Shown piece by piece: positions 8,955 to 18,076 of a stretch of 64,000 nt of DNA. A program made the translations under genes and the position numbers. Below the pieces are notes generated by a model, which saw nothing but the letters and a program-made list of their open reading frames with translations, was not told where the DNA came from and searched no databases. Position 1 is the stretch's first letter. Every line of letters begins with the position of its first letter. Source of the DNA: Propionispora vibrioides (GTDB lineage Bacteria; Bacillota; Negativicutes; Propionisporales; Propionisporaceae); assembly GCF_900110485.1 (NCBI RefSeq), contig NZ_FODY01000015.1, positions 1 to 64,000 of the forward strand. Direction: 5' to 3'.

Positions 8955-9887
8955 ATGGTTACCATTTGCAATTTTAAAAATGATATCTTAGCCAGTCAAC
9001 AAAAACAATTAGCCGCATTGGTTGAGCGCTTTACCGATCGGGATGGATTTCAGACAACAGCCATCCCCTCATTGGATTTTATACGGGCTTCCAATCCATC
9101 AGAGCCTTTGCACACGCTGTATACGCCCTCTTTATGTGTCATAGTGCAAGGGGCAAAAATGGTGATCCTCGGGAAAGAAAGTTATAAATATGACGCGAAC
9201 TCCTATTTAGTGGCTTCGGTCCATTTGCCTATTATCGGTCACATCATGGAAGCCACGCCTGAATCTCCCTATTTGGGCATAAGACTTGGCTTTGGTTCCG
9301 ACCAAATTCTTGATATTATCAAAGCTTCCCAGCAAGAGCTCCGCTCAAAGCCCGGATTGGGCAGAGGCTTGACCGTTACCAGGGCCAATACGACATTACT
9401 TGATGCGTTGTTAAGACTTGCCCGGCTTTTAGAAACCCCCAATGAGATTCCCATCCTTGCCCCTTTAATTATTAAAGAAATTCTCTACCGGGTTTTGCAG
9501 GACGAGCCTGGCTATATCATCAAGCCCTTCGCCGTAATCGGCAGCCATGCACAATCCATCGCCAAAGTCATTACTCTCATTAACAACGATTTTGCAAAGC
9601 CGCTGCGAATTGACGTCTTAGCAAAGGAAATCAATCTGAGTCCGTCCTCCTTGCACCATCACTTCAAAAAAGTAACTGCCATGAGCCCCCTGCAATATCA
9701 AAAGCAAATCCGCTTGCAGGAAGCAAGGCGGCTTTTACTTGCCGAAACCTTGTCTGCCGCAGATGCAGGCTATAGAGTAGGATATGAAAGTCCGTCTCAA
9801 TTTAGTCGTGAATATGCCCGCATGTTCGGCTTACCTCCTCTGCTCGATATAAAACGTCTTAAGGATTCCATATATATTCACTTTTAA
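8955..9887 (+). CDS. AraC-family transcriptional regulator
   Basis: About 310 residues: an N-terminal AraC_N-type ligand domain (LDFIRASNPSEPLHTLYTPS, VIVQGAK) and a C-terminal pair of helix-turn-helix motifs (LRIDVLAKEINLSPSSLHHH and AGYRVGYESPSQFSREYARM). It is divergent from the SDR gene, a common pairing in which the AraC protein activates the reductase. The start is odd: AAGGAG (8949-8954) directly abuts ATG 8955. Initiation may occur inefficiently there or at a downstream codon such as ATT 8964. Confidence 0.85.
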   Translation: MVTICNFKNDILASQQKQLAALVERFTDRDGFQTTAIPSLDFIRASNPSEPLHTLYTPSLCVIVQGAKMVILGKESYKYDANSYLVASVHLPIIGHIMEATPESPYLGIRLGFGSDQILDIIKASQQELRSKPGLGRGLTVTRANTTLLDALLRLARLLETPNEIPILAPLIIKEILYRVLQDEPGYIIKPFAVIGSHAQSIAKVITLINNDFAKPLRIDVLAKEINLSPSSLHHHFKKVTAMSPLQYQKQIRLQEARRLLLAETLSAADAGYRVGYESPSQFSREYARMFGLPPLLDIKRLKDSIYIHF

Positions 9888-9925
9888 ATTGCCAGCGTCA
9901 CGGCAAATGTACCGGACTCCGCCAG

Positions 9926-11035
9926 TTACAGAATAATCTTTTGCACCGGCATGCGCAGGCTTACCGGACGGGGATATTGATCAACATACCCGACACGCAG
10001 CAATACTTGTACCGCGCCGTTAATGCCTAATGTCGTCGGCAGTTCTTTCGCGGTAGCTGCCTCCTCTAACGCCTGGGTCATGGGATGAAGTGCCACGTTC
10101 CTTTCCCTCGTGGTAAGCCAGATTCGTTGCAGCTCCCGTCCGGTCTGAATCAACTCAGGAATGGTGGTATCTTTACTTGTAAGGACCAACCATCCACTGC
10201 CGGTTGCCACTTGTTCTTTTATTTTTCTGACGGTTGCTTCGCGGAACTCCTTTTCCAGTACCGATTGGCGCGTATAAAAATTTTTCACATACCAGCGTGA
10301 CACCCCTTCAATTTCCATCGTCTCCGGAGTCAGCCCATTTCTATAGCGCCGGCTGTCTTGGCTGGACCAGCGAATCCATTCTGCCAATTCCTGTTGAGCG
10401 GGATCACGGTAGGCCTGCAGTTCATTCGCCAGGGCAGTCCCCTCCGCCAGCGCCTTACCTTCCTTTGTGTTTCTTGGATAATAAATTGCCTTACCTTGAT
10501 ACGCTCCGGTCATTAACTTAATATCCTCACTACTTAGCTCTTTTGTTAAAAAATGACTTCGCATCGTCCTGCGTGATTCAATCTGTGAAAGACGAGACTC
10601 ACCAAAATAGCCGGCCTTATGCAAGGTTACAGCAGCAATCTCCGGGTCCTTTGTGGTTTTGGCGATCATTTCAATTTCTGTTTCATAGCCTTTGCAGCTT
10701 GCCGCCGTTACCAGGTTTTCCAGAAAGGCCCCGATGGAGATCATCATTTCCCGGTTTTCCGGATCAACAACAGGCAGCCAGCAGGAAGCAGCGGTACCGA
10801 TTATCCAGTGATAGCTGCTAATTACCCTTACTGTCCAGGGTTGTGTATTATGCCCGCTGGGCGCCAATGCAGCGTAATATAACAAATCAGCCAGCTCCGG
10901 TTCCAGTCCCTCTGGATAATTAACAGGTTTCTCCCGTTCAATTGGCTGCAACTGTTCCAGTGAATTATATAGGGAAAGCCCTCCTGCTATGGCAAGGGCA
11001 CTCCCGCTGTAGGCAATAAACTGCCTTCTGTTCAT
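9926..11035 (-). CDS. Secreted or lipoprotein-like nitroreductase-family protein
   Basis: The 369-residue protein starts MNRRQFIAYSGSALAIAGG, a twin-arginine-like signal (RRQF) followed by a hydrophobic stretch. The body has nitroreductase-type segments (ADLLYYAALAPSGHNTQPWT; a C-terminal GSGWLVLTS and LRVGYVDQYP), resembling the Acg-like FMN-binding nitroreductases. The reaction and electron donor are unknown. The frame extends to 11152, but GGAGG at 11042-11046 positions ATG 11035. Upstream lies a palindrome matching one before the adjacent MarR-type gene, so MarR control is likely. Confidence 0.75.
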   Translation of the reverse strand: MNRRQFIAYSGSALAIAGGLSLYNSLEQLQPIEREKPVNYPEGLEPELADLLYYAALAPSGHNTQPWTVRVISSYHWIIGTAASCWLPVVDPENREMMISIGAFLENLVTAASCKGYETEIEMIAKTTKDPEIAAVTLHKAGYFGESRLSQIESRRTMRSHFLTKELSSEDIKLMTGAYQGKAIYYPRNTKEGKALAEGTALANELQAYRDPAQQELAEWIRWSSQDSRRYRNGLTPETMEIEGVSRWYVKNFYTRQSVLEKEFREATVRKIKEQVATGSGWLVLTSKDTTIPELIQTGRELQRIWLTTRERNVALHPMTQALEEAATAKELPTTLGINGAVQVLLRVGYVDQYPRPVSLRMPVQKIIL

Positions 11036-11162
11036 AAGTCTGCCTCCTAACCGGGGAATGCCTATGCAGTGTCCTCGTCCCCGCTTTGATTGCTTTTTTA
11101 CTGCTTTGTTCATCCTGATCGTTAGCCGGACCGCAGCATAAGTTTTATACACTTTTATATAA

Positions 11163-11180
11163 TTAGTTTCAATAAACTAA
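11163..11180. promoter_or_regulatory. MarR-type operator upstream of the nitroreductase-like gene
   Basis: TTAGTT-N6-AACTAA, an 18-base palindrome, recurs with identical arms and spacing at 11670-11687 in front of the MarR-family gene. Confidence 0.7.
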
Positions 11181-11203
11181 CTATTTATTTTATATAAACC
11201 CGC

Positions 11204-11650
11204 TTAGCCGCGGGTCATCTGATTTATCACTTTATTTAAAAGAAAAGTAAAGGTGCTTTGTTCTCTCTCATCCAGCATGGCTAAAATAGAAGCGGCAAAC
11301 TGACGATAGCCCTTGTCTTCCAGTTCAATCACTGCCTTACCCTTTTCCGTCAGACTGACATACACAACACGTAAATCGTCCTTGGATATGACTTTTTCAA
11401 TATAGCCACACTGTAAAAGCTTATTAACCGTTACGGTAACTGTAGATTTTTGTACACCAAACAGCTCGGCCAGCTCCGTAATTGTGACATTAGCCCGTTC
11501 GCTGATTACATGCAGATAATGCAATTGGGTTATTGACAAATTGAACAGCTCTTTCGAGTCCGGCGTATCTTCCTTATAGCGGCGCATGCTCTCCCGCATT
11601 GATTCCGATATGATGTTGATTGCTTTAACAATGACTTCCTCTTGCTGCAT
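11204..11650 (-). CDS. MarR-family transcriptional regulator
   Basis: The 148-residue winged-helix protein has NVTITELAELFGVQKSTVTVTVNKLLQCGYIEK as recognition region and DLRVVYVSLTEKGK as wing, typical of MarR repressors. They are usually dimers that bind palindromes and leave DNA when a phenolic or oxidant ligand binds. GAGG stands eight bases before ATG 11650. The matching palindromes upstream of this gene and of the nitroreductase-like gene point to autorepression and co-regulation. Confidence 0.9.
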   Translation of the reverse strand: MQQEEVIVKAINIISESMRESMRRYKEDTPDSKELFNLSITQLHYLHVISERANVTITELAELFGVQKSTVTVTVNKLLQCGYIEKVISKDDLRVVYVSLTEKGKAVIELEDKGYRQFAASILAMLDEREQSTFTFLLNKVINQMTRG

Positions 11651-11669
11651 AGGGATACCTCTTGATTAG

Positions 11670-11687
11670 TTAGTTTTATACAACTAA
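11670..11687. promoter_or_regulatory. MarR-type operator upstream of its own gene
   Basis: TTAGTT-N6-AACTAA, 20 bases above the MarR-family start codon, is the same palindrome as at 11163-11180. The remaining gap to 11965 shows no convincing gene. Confidence 0.7.
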
Positions 11688-11965
11688 TATAATTCTGTCC
11701 TTACTTATTGTCAAGCTTGCATTCTTCACACATAAAAAAATCAAAACAACTTTTTTACTACAATTTCGTACTACACCGGCGAACCGGCTTCTCATTCCCA
11801 TTAGCTCGGCATATTTTCAAAAGTAACATATCCACCACCCAAAACAGCAATATTGTTGAACTAAATTTTCCATCGGCAGGAAGACTAAACGGTGTAGCGG
11901 GAATATATAAATGATACTCATCATGTGGAGTCATAAATTGTTCATAACAGAAAGAGCTGATTATT

Positions 11966-13324
11966 GTGGACCTAGCCATCGTATTTATCCTCTTCTTTAC
12001 TTCCCTGCTCTTTAGCGTTTACCAGGGAATCGCTATACTTTATCCGCTTCTCCTGGGACTCATCTGCTTCCTGCTACTCTCCCGCCGCCGGGGATATCCC
12101 ATTTCCCATTTGCTGGCCATGATGCTGGACGGCTCGAAGAAGTCCTTACTTGTAATCAAAATCTTTGTACTGATTGGTGCCCTGACTGCTGTCTGGAGAG
12201 CTTGCGGAACCATTTCATTCATCGTCTATTATGGAATAGCTTTTATCAGCGCAAAGTACTTTCTATTATCTGCTTTTCTGTTGTGCTGCCTGGTTTCATT
12301 CCTGTTGGGAACCTCCTTCGGTACAGTGGGAACGATCGGTATTGTGCTTATGGTTTTAGCTAAAAGCGGCCAGGTGGATGTCAACATGACGGCAGGAGCT
12401 ATCATTGCCGGCGCTTATTTTGGTGATCGTTGTTCTCCCATGTCCTCAAGCGCCAATCTGATAGCCCTATTAACCAATACCGACCTGTACATAAACGTAA
12501 AAAACATGCTAAAAACCTCGTGGCTGCCCTTTGCGCTATCCGTCATTGGCTATCTGTATTTAGCTAGTTTTAACCCCCTCACTGTTTACGATAATACAAT
12601 GGCCCAGGAGATATTCACATCTTTTAATTTGAACATGATTGTACTGTTTCCCGCCATCATTATCCTTCTCCTGGCCCTTTGGCGGGTTGATGTGAAACGG
12701 TCCATGGCCATCAGCATTATAGCCGGTATCTTAATTGGCTACTTTGTTCAGGGTATTTCTTTTTTCCCTATGCTGAAATATATAATCTGGGGTTACAGTA
12801 TGGAGAAAAACGGCTTCTTTGCTGATATCATACAAGGCGGCGGCCTAGTTTCCATGCTGAAAGTTTCTCTCATTGTGCTGATTTCTTCCGCTTACTCAGG
12901 CATTTTTAAGGGGACTGGCCTCTTGAATGACCTGGAAGAGCTTTTTGAGAAACTTAGCAAAAAATTACAGGTATACCCGTCGCTTATTCTGTCCAGCCTG
13001 GCAGCGGCCGCTTTCAGTTGCAATCAAACCTTGGCAGTTATGCTTACCCATCAGTTTTCCAGTAAAAGCTATGAAGTCAGGCGCTTGAGCAGATATCGAC
13101 TGGCGGTTGACCTGGAGAATACAGTTATTTTAATCTCTGTTTTAATTCCGTGGAATATTGCCGGAGCCTTTCCTGCGGCAGCATTATCGGCGGATGCCGG
13201 CTTCATACTCTATGCGTTCTACCTGTATCTCGTTCCCCTGACTAATTTATTTGTATCCAAGCCTTCGGCCGCTAAAGCAACTGACAGTCTCACCCGAAAT
13301 GCCGGAAATAGCGAAGAGACCTAA
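11966..13324 (+). CDS. NhaC-family Na+/H+ antiporter
   Basis: The 452-residue polytopic membrane protein has the NhaC-type core: LLGTSFGTVGTIGIVL, then GAIIAGAYFGDRCSPMSSSANL, and near the C-terminus AAAFSCNQTLAVMLTHQFS and WNIAGAFPAAAL. Such proteins exchange Na+ (or, in relatives, amino acids such as malate/lactate or tyrosine/tyramine pairs) for H+. The exact substrate is uncertain. The start is a GTG at 11966 with only a weak purine-rich ribosome site. The gene is monocistronic and convergent with the hypothetical gene at 13369. Confidence 0.8.
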   Translation: MDLAIVFILFFTSLLFSVYQGIAILYPLLLGLICFLLLSRRRGYPISHLLAMMLDGSKKSLLVIKIFVLIGALTAVWRACGTISFIVYYGIAFISAKYFLLSAFLLCCLVSFLLGTSFGTVGTIGIVLMVLAKSGQVDVNMTAGAIIAGAYFGDRCSPMSSSANLIALLTNTDLYINVKNMLKTSWLPFALSVIGYLYLASFNPLTVYDNTMAQEIFTSFNLNMIVLFPAIIILLLALWRVDVKRSMAISIIAGILIGYFVQGISFFPMLKYIIWGYSMEKNGFFADIIQGGGLVSMLKVSLIVLISSAYSGIFKGTGLLNDLEELFEKLSKKLQVYPSLILSSLAAAAFSCNQTLAVMLTHQFSSKSYEVRRLSRYRLAVDLENTVILISVLIPWNIAGAFPAAALSADAGFILYAFYLYLVPLTNLFVSKPSAAKATDSLTRNAGNSEET

Positions 13325-13368
13325 ACCATACTGCAATTGGTTCAGGTCTCCCTTTGCGTTAACCCGGA

Positions 13369-13857
13369 TTAGCGATGATCGGACGAGTGAGGCTGTCCGT
13401 TCTCAACCGTTTCAACCTTGTCTGAAGAATTGCCAACAGAGTCCGCAAATTTCTTGATCGTTCGCCGCATCTGTTCCTGGTAATACCCTGTCAAGGCCAG
13501 CATCTCGGTATTCATAAGGAAATCCACTTGTTTCTCCTTTTGTCCGTTTGTCGCCTTTCCCACACCACCGGTAGAACCATCACTTGCCGTTGTTCCAACC
13601 TGGCCGGTCTCCTGATTGGATTCCTTGGTGCCATCCGCTGCTTGCTTGTCTTTCTTATCTGTTTTTTCTTCCGAACTCTCACCAATTAAAATTTTCATAT
13701 TTTTCCCGATTACTAAATAAGTGTATACCCGGCCGCCCTCTTTAACGGTAAGATACTTCCAGCCGCCGGAAGAACTGCTGTCTGTCGCCGACGACTGGCT
13801 TTGGTTCCCATAATTAGCCTGATTTTGGGTTAATGCCGAAATACCCTGTATGTCCAT
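13369..13857 (-). CDS. Hypothetical hydrophilic protein
   Basis: I do not recognise this 162-residue protein. It begins MDIQGISALTQNQANYGNQS and has a small ordered-looking segment (WKYLTVKEGGRVYTYLVIGKN, about residues 33-53). A long low-complexity stretch rich in Lys, Thr, Gly, Ser and Asp follows, and then a C-terminal helix (NTEMLALTGYYQEQMRRTIK). No signal peptide or membrane span is visible. GGGAG lies somewhat far upstream of ATG 13857. It may be a structural or secreted-apparatus protein, but nothing proves it. Confidence 0.6.
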   Translation of the reverse strand: MDIQGISALTQNQANYGNQSQSSATDSSSSGGWKYLTVKEGGRVYTYLVIGKNMKILIGESSEEKTDKKDKQAADGTKESNQETGQVGTTASDGSTGGVGKATNGQKEKQVDFLMNTEMLALTGYYQEQMRRTIKKFADSVGNSSDKVETVENGQPHSSDHR

Positions 13858-14001
13858 ATCGCTCTCACACTTCTCCCTGATTTTTACATTCTAATTTATT
13901 TATCGTAGTTTCTAAAGAATTCTTAAATATTCTTTCATCTGTACCAATTTTCAGGTAACCCGGATTAGATTAAAATTAATTTTTATCTCTTTTATATTTT
14001 T

Positions 14002-14076
14002 AGAATAATATTCTTTATTTATAGTAATATAAAGAATATTATTCTCATTTTATATCAATACATAGAATTTCATTCT
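14002..14076. promoter_or_regulatory. Array of three phased operator sites upstream of the Lrp-family gene
   Basis: Three copies of AGAAT-N3-ATTCT lie at 14002-14014, 14033-14045 and 14064-14076. Their centres are exactly 31 bases apart (three helical turns). The first two also form a 16-base inverted repeat (14002-14017 with 14030-14045). Lrp/AsnC proteins bind such short phased palindromes as oligomers, so autoregulation is likely. Confidence 0.75.
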
Positions 14077-14126
14077 TTACTTTCTTTTAACATCAGAATT
14101 ATAATTAATCCAAGGCGGTGATATTC

Positions 14127-14558
14127 TTGGATACGATAGACAAAAAAATTCTTTCCTTACTACAGTCCAATGCCAGAATGTCGAATGCGGACATTGCCCG
14201 AGAAATTAAACTGGCGCCTTCGGCAACGCTGTCCCGCATACGCAAGCTGGAAGAAGAAGGTGTCATCCTCGGCTATGAGGCGCGGCTCAATCCTCATGTA
14301 CTGGGAGCCGACATGCTTGCTTTTGTTTTGGTCAAAGTAACCGGCGACAAAGATATCGAAGCTGACCTGGCAGCTATCCCCGGCGCGCAGGAAATACATA
14401 ATATTGCCGGCGACGATTGCTATTTGCTTAAAATCCGGACGAAAAATACCGAGGCCCTGAGTAAATTATTAAAAGAAAAGGTACGGGGCGAGTCCATATC
14501 CACCAAGACAATTATTGTACTTGCTACCTTAAAGGAAACCGGTCAGCTTGTCTTATAA
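14127..14558 (+). CDS. Lrp/AsnC-family transcriptional regulator
   Basis: About 143 residues: an N-terminal helix-turn-helix (DTIDKKILSLLQSNARMSNA, KLAPSATLSRIRKLEEEGVI) and a RAM/ligand-binding domain (AFVLVKVTGDKD, NIAGDDCYLLKIRTK). AAGGCGG at 14112-14118 abuts a GTG at 14118 but is properly spaced for TTG 14127, which is chosen. It lies 23 bases upstream of the DMT exporter gene on the same strand. The arrangement is typical of an Lrp protein that senses an amino acid and controls its exporter. Confidence 0.9.
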   Translation: MDTIDKKILSLLQSNARMSNADIAREIKLAPSATLSRIRKLEEEGVILGYEARLNPHVLGADMLAFVLVKVTGDKDIEADLAAIPGAQEIHNIAGDDCYLLKIRTKNTEALSKLLKEKVRGESISTKTIIVLATLKETGQLVL

Positions 14559-14581
14559 ATGATAGTTAGGAGATTACAACC

Positions 14582-15547
14582 ATGAATGTTTTTAGATCAC
14601 TTTCCTATCCCATTCTATTGGCTTTACTGGCAGTTTACTTTGCCTGGGGCGGAACCTATCTGGCCATGCGTATTGCGGTGGAAACCATGCCTCCCTTTCT
14701 GTTGGCAGGCATCCGCTTCATCACAGCCGGGCTGTTGCTATATCTATGGGAAATGCTCAAAGGCACCAAAACGCCAACAAAATACCACTGGCGCAACGCT
14801 GCGATCAGTGGCGGCATGATGCTGCTAGGCGGCAATGCCTTGGTCGCCTGGGCTGAACAAACGGTTTCCTCCGGCATTGCCGCGCTCATCGTGGCCACCG
14901 TACCTTTATGGATGACCTTATTCGCCTGGTTGCGGTACGGAGAGTCCAAGCCGACTCTGCATATTCTTGCCGGCTTGGGACTGGGTTTTCTGGGACAAAT
15001 CCTGCTGATAAGCAACTCGTGGAATAGTGCCGGCTATCACACTGCGCCGCTTACCGGCTATCTTGTTTTGACTTTGGCCGCACTGTTCTGGGCGGCAGGC
15101 TCCGTCTATTCCCGCAAGGCCCAGTTGCCGGCTTCTTCCTTTATGTCGATAGCACTTCAGAATATTGCCGGCGGCGGCTTATGCCTGCTGGTTGGCCTGT
15201 TGGCCGGTGAACCGGCAAAATTGCAGTTGGCCAGTCTTTCAGTTTCTTCTCTGCTGGCTTTAGCCTATTTAATTTTCATCGGTTCACTGATCGGCTTTAG
15301 CGCCTATATCTGGGTACTGAAAAAGGCCGAACCTTCCCTCGTTTCCACCTATGCCTACGTCAATCCCTTAGTGGCTGTATTTCTGGGCTATGTTTTTGCC
15401 GACGAGCCACTCACGGCACATATCGCCCTGGCCGCCGGCATAATCGTACTGGCCGTCATCTTAATTACCAAAACACCCAAACCCGCACACCGGCCCTCCC
15501 CCAGCACTGGCTGCCCGTTTTCCGGCCTGGACGGTGAGGGAATATAA
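14582..15547 (+). CDS. EamA/DMT-family exporter
   Basis: The 321-residue protein has ten predicted membrane spans made of two EamA repeats. The first starts LLALLAVYFAWGGTYLAMRI; the second contains ALFWAAGSVYSRKAQ and ends with YAYVNPLVAVFLGYVFADEP. These are standard features of drug/metabolite transporters such as YdcZ, RhaT-like or amino-acid exporters. TTAGGAG precedes ATG 14582. It is the second gene of an operon with the Lrp-family regulator, suggesting export of an amino acid or related metabolite. Confidence 0.85.
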   Translation: MNVFRSLSYPILLALLAVYFAWGGTYLAMRIAVETMPPFLLAGIRFITAGLLLYLWEMLKGTKTPTKYHWRNAAISGGMMLLGGNALVAWAEQTVSSGIAALIVATVPLWMTLFAWLRYGESKPTLHILAGLGLGFLGQILLISNSWNSAGYHTAPLTGYLVLTLAALFWAAGSVYSRKAQLPASSFMSIALQNIAGGGLCLLVGLLAGEPAKLQLASLSVSSLLALAYLIFIGSLIGFSAYIWVLKKAEPSLVSTYAYVNPLVAVFLGYVFADEPLTAHIALAAGIIVLAVILITKTPKPAHRPSPSTGCPFSGLDGEGI

Positions 15548-15688
15548 TCCACGCAGGAAAATATTCCTAATTGCCGAATATATGATAGATAATAAGTTCT
15601 TTAAGGTCTTGATACCAATAGCAAGGGAAGTTATGGGGAAAACCTATACTATCGAAAACTTTGACCGTGTTTTGATGGAGATGATATC

Positions 15689-16633
15689 GTGCTAACCTGG
15701 AATGAAAAAAGGCAATTGACTAAGCTTGCCGCCTGGTATTATATAGACGGATGGACCCATGAACAAATTGCCGCCAAACTGGGTGTTTCCCGTCCGGTTG
15801 TCTCGAAGCAGCTACAGAAAGCAAGAGACCTCGGAATTATTGACTTTTATATCGAAAGTGAAACGGAAACAACACTGAGTTTGGAAAATAAGCTAAAAAA
15901 GAAATTTGAGCTAACTTATATTAAGGTTATTCCCAATAATACAAACCTGAGTTCCTTAAAAGCCCATATTATGAAGGCCGCCGTACAATACCTTACTACA
16001 CGGCTACCCCACATTGCCTCGCTGGGAATCGGCTGGGGAAATACTATGTTTGATTTGGTTGCTGAGTTTCCCTACCGTCCTTTTGCCAGCTTACATATCG
16101 TCCCCTTGATTGGCGGAATTAGTGCCTCAACTAAAAAAATTCACTCGAATGACCTGGTAACACAACTAGCCAAAAAGCTAATGTGCAGTTATTCCTATCT
16201 CTATTCCCCTTTCCTGGCCACGACTTTGGAAATGAAAGAACAACTCCTGCAGATTCCCGAGATTGCGCAAACCTTGTCGGAAGCCAGACAGGTCGATCTT
16301 GCTGTAGTCGGAATCGGCGTTGCCAGTAAGTCGGCAACCCTTAGCAAGGTAGGCTACTTGTCAGAAGAGGACGTGCTTGCCTTAGAAAAATCAAATGTTG
16401 CCGGTGATATTACTTCCTGTTTTTTTGACAAAACGGGAAATGAAATCTCCTGTTCCTTTAATTTGCGAACCATTGGAATTGGCCTGAAAGAATTGCGGGC
16501 CATTCCGGAAGTGGTTGGCATTGCTTATGAAAAAGAAAAGGTGGCAAGTGCCTATATTTCATTAAAACATAAGTACCTGAATAGCTTTATCACCAACGAG
16601 GACACTGCGCTTTCCCTGTTAAATATGCCTTAA
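15689..16633 (+). CDS. SorC-family sugar-binding regulator (first of two)
   Basis: The 314-residue protein has an N-terminal helix-turn-helix (WTHEQIAAKLGVSRPVVSKQ) followed by a SorC/CggR effector domain (IASLGIGWGNTMFDLVAEFP, IVPLIGGISAS, DLAVVGIGVASKSATLSKVG). Such proteins bind a phosphorylated sugar or polyol and control the matching operon. The start is GTG 15689 with GGAG upstream. It faces the PTS/dehydrogenase locus that ends at 16710, and a paralogue lies on the other side at 22400. It is a candidate regulator of that locus. Confidence 0.85.
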   Translation: MLTWNEKRQLTKLAAWYYIDGWTHEQIAAKLGVSRPVVSKQLQKARDLGIIDFYIESETETTLSLENKLKKKFELTYIKVIPNNTNLSSLKAHIMKAAVQYLTTRLPHIASLGIGWGNTMFDLVAEFPYRPFASLHIVPLIGGISASTKKIHSNDLVTQLAKKLMCSYSYLYSPFLATTLEMKEQLLQIPEIAQTLSEARQVDLAVVGIGVASKSATLSKVGYLSEEDVLALEKSNVAGDITSCFFDKTGNEISCSFNLRTIGIGLKELRAIPEVVGIAYEKEKVASAYISLKHKYLNSFITNEDTALSLLNMP

Positions 16634-16648
16634 GTAAGTTCATAAATA

Positions 16649-16691
16649 AAACGGGCTGTCAAACTTCACCGGGAAGTTCGGCAGCCCGTTT
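16649..16691. terminator. Bidirectional terminator
   Basis: AAACGGGCTG (16649-16658) pairs with CAGCCCGTTT (16682-16691), between the convergent SorC-type and SAF-oxidoreductase genes. Confidence 0.8.
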
Positions 16692-16709
16692 TGGCTTTCT
16701 TACGCAGCA

Positions 16710-18005
16710 TTACTTATTATACATAGCATCTTGTTCCTTACGCAGTTTGTAAATCAGAGTATCCTGGTCCAGTTCCACCATATCCCTGGTCAGAAGCTGG
16801 CCTTTTTTAGCAGGTTTCAACATACGGGTTTTCTTGGTCACCAGGCCATAAGGTACATAGCCTTTTGCCTTCGCTTCCACCGCCGTCGCGATGGAACCAT
16901 AGGTTGTGAAACCGCCAATGCCATCAATCGTTTGTCCTGCCTGCAAGTCGGTTTTGGCCACCGTGATGCATTCGCTGACAAGACCGTCAATCGGCACAAT
17001 GGTGGATTCTCCGTCAATCACGGTCTTGGCAACAGTCAGCGGTGTTTCCAGATTGCACAGATGGTAAGGACGGTATAAAATCCATAAAGGACCATTGCCC
17101 ATGCTATGATAACGCATCTGGTAAGCAATTTCTTCATTCTCGGTGGAAACAGCCACAAATACGCCGGGGGCAATGCCATTTACATATTCGACGACCCCAT
17201 ATTGATGTAAAATGCCGCCATCTTTTTTCAGTCTGTATAAATCCGGCAGTTCTTTAAGTCCCGCCGCAATACCATGCCCGCCGATTATATCGGGAATCAG
17301 GCCGGTTGCGTTAGACATAGCCGTCATTTCCACCATGGTCTTCGTACCGTCTTTAAATGCGCAAAGCATTTTGGGGCTCATTTTCCGGCGGGTAGCCTCT
17401 TCGAGGACGGTATCGGGGTTGCAATCATAGTCCAATTTATTGTTTTTGCCTTTCCCCATCACTTTTACATCCATACCCATGGCTTTGGCAAAACAATACA
17501 GCTCCATGACGGCCCCCGGTTCGTCACCGGCAGATCCGGTGTAGATAACCCCGTGTTGATCAGCCAGTTTTTTCAGGTATGGTCCAATCACTACGTCTGT
17601 TTCCACATTCAGCATGACCACATGTTTGCCGTTTCTGATGGCATCTGTTGCAATTTTAGCCCCTACATCCGGTACCCCGGTCGCATCAATGGCACACTCT
17701 ACCAAATTAGCCTGCGAAATAAAGTCCGCCTGCGTGGTAGCCACATATTTCCCTGCCTCCATTTGTTTATTGGCCTCGGCAAGGTTATCCACCACAGCAA
17801 TTTGGTCGTCGGTAATTCCGGCGTAATGAAAGGCGTTAACCACATTTTCCACATTGATATCGGATACAATGGCCGGCATGATTCCCTGCATCAGGACCAT
17901 TTGGGTTACCATACCGCGTCCCATTTGACCTGCTCCAACAATGCCTGTCCGAATGATCTTACCATCCTGCTGGCGTTTCATTAGTTTTTGATTCATATTT
18001 AACAT
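16710..18005 (-). CDS. Homoserine-dehydrogenase-like NAD(P) oxidoreductase with C-terminal SAF domain
   Basis: About 431 residues. An N-terminal Rossmann fold (RTGIVGAGQMGRGMVTQMVL) is followed by a homoserine-dehydrogenase-like middle (NLVECAIDATGVPDVGAKIA, YTGSAGDEPGAVMELY) and a C-terminal SAF-like region (VAKTDLQAGQTIDGIGGFTT). Proteins of this type are found in sugar and polyol gene clusters; the reaction is not firmly known to me. The frame extends to 18035, but AGGGG stands nine bases before ATG 18005. It is the most distal gene of the PTS-linked dehydrogenase group. Confidence 0.75.
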   Translation of the reverse strand: MLNMNQKLMKRQQDGKIIRTGIVGAGQMGRGMVTQMVLMQGIMPAIVSDINVENVVNAFHYAGITDDQIAVVDNLAEANKQMEAGKYVATTQADFISQANLVECAIDATGVPDVGAKIATDAIRNGKHVVMLNVETDVVIGPYLKKLADQHGVIYTGSAGDEPGAVMELYCFAKAMGMDVKVMGKGKNNKLDYDCNPDTVLEEATRRKMSPKMLCAFKDGTKTMVEMTAMSNATGLIPDIIGGHGIAAGLKELPDLYRLKKDGGILHQYGVVEYVNGIAPGVFVAVSTENEEIAYQMRYHSMGNGPLWILYRPYHLCNLETPLTVAKTVIDGESTIVPIDGLVSECITVAKTDLQAGQTIDGIGGFTTYGSIATAVEAKAKGYVPYGLVTKKTRMLKPAKKGQLLTRDMVELDQDTLIYKLRKEQDAMYNK

Positions 18006-18076
18006 ATTCTGATCCCCTTCGTTTTTTTTACACACCTATTGTTGTCTGCCTTGCACGCAAACAGCCTTGATTAGAA

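Noticed and set aside
11758-11979. 73-codon minus-strand frame upstream of the NhaC gene
   Set aside because: No ribosome site and no recognisable motif, and it overlaps the NhaC start region.
17274-17984. 236-codon open frame opposite the SAF oxidoreductase gene
   Set aside because: Antisense shadow; the composition is atypical and there is no ribosome site.
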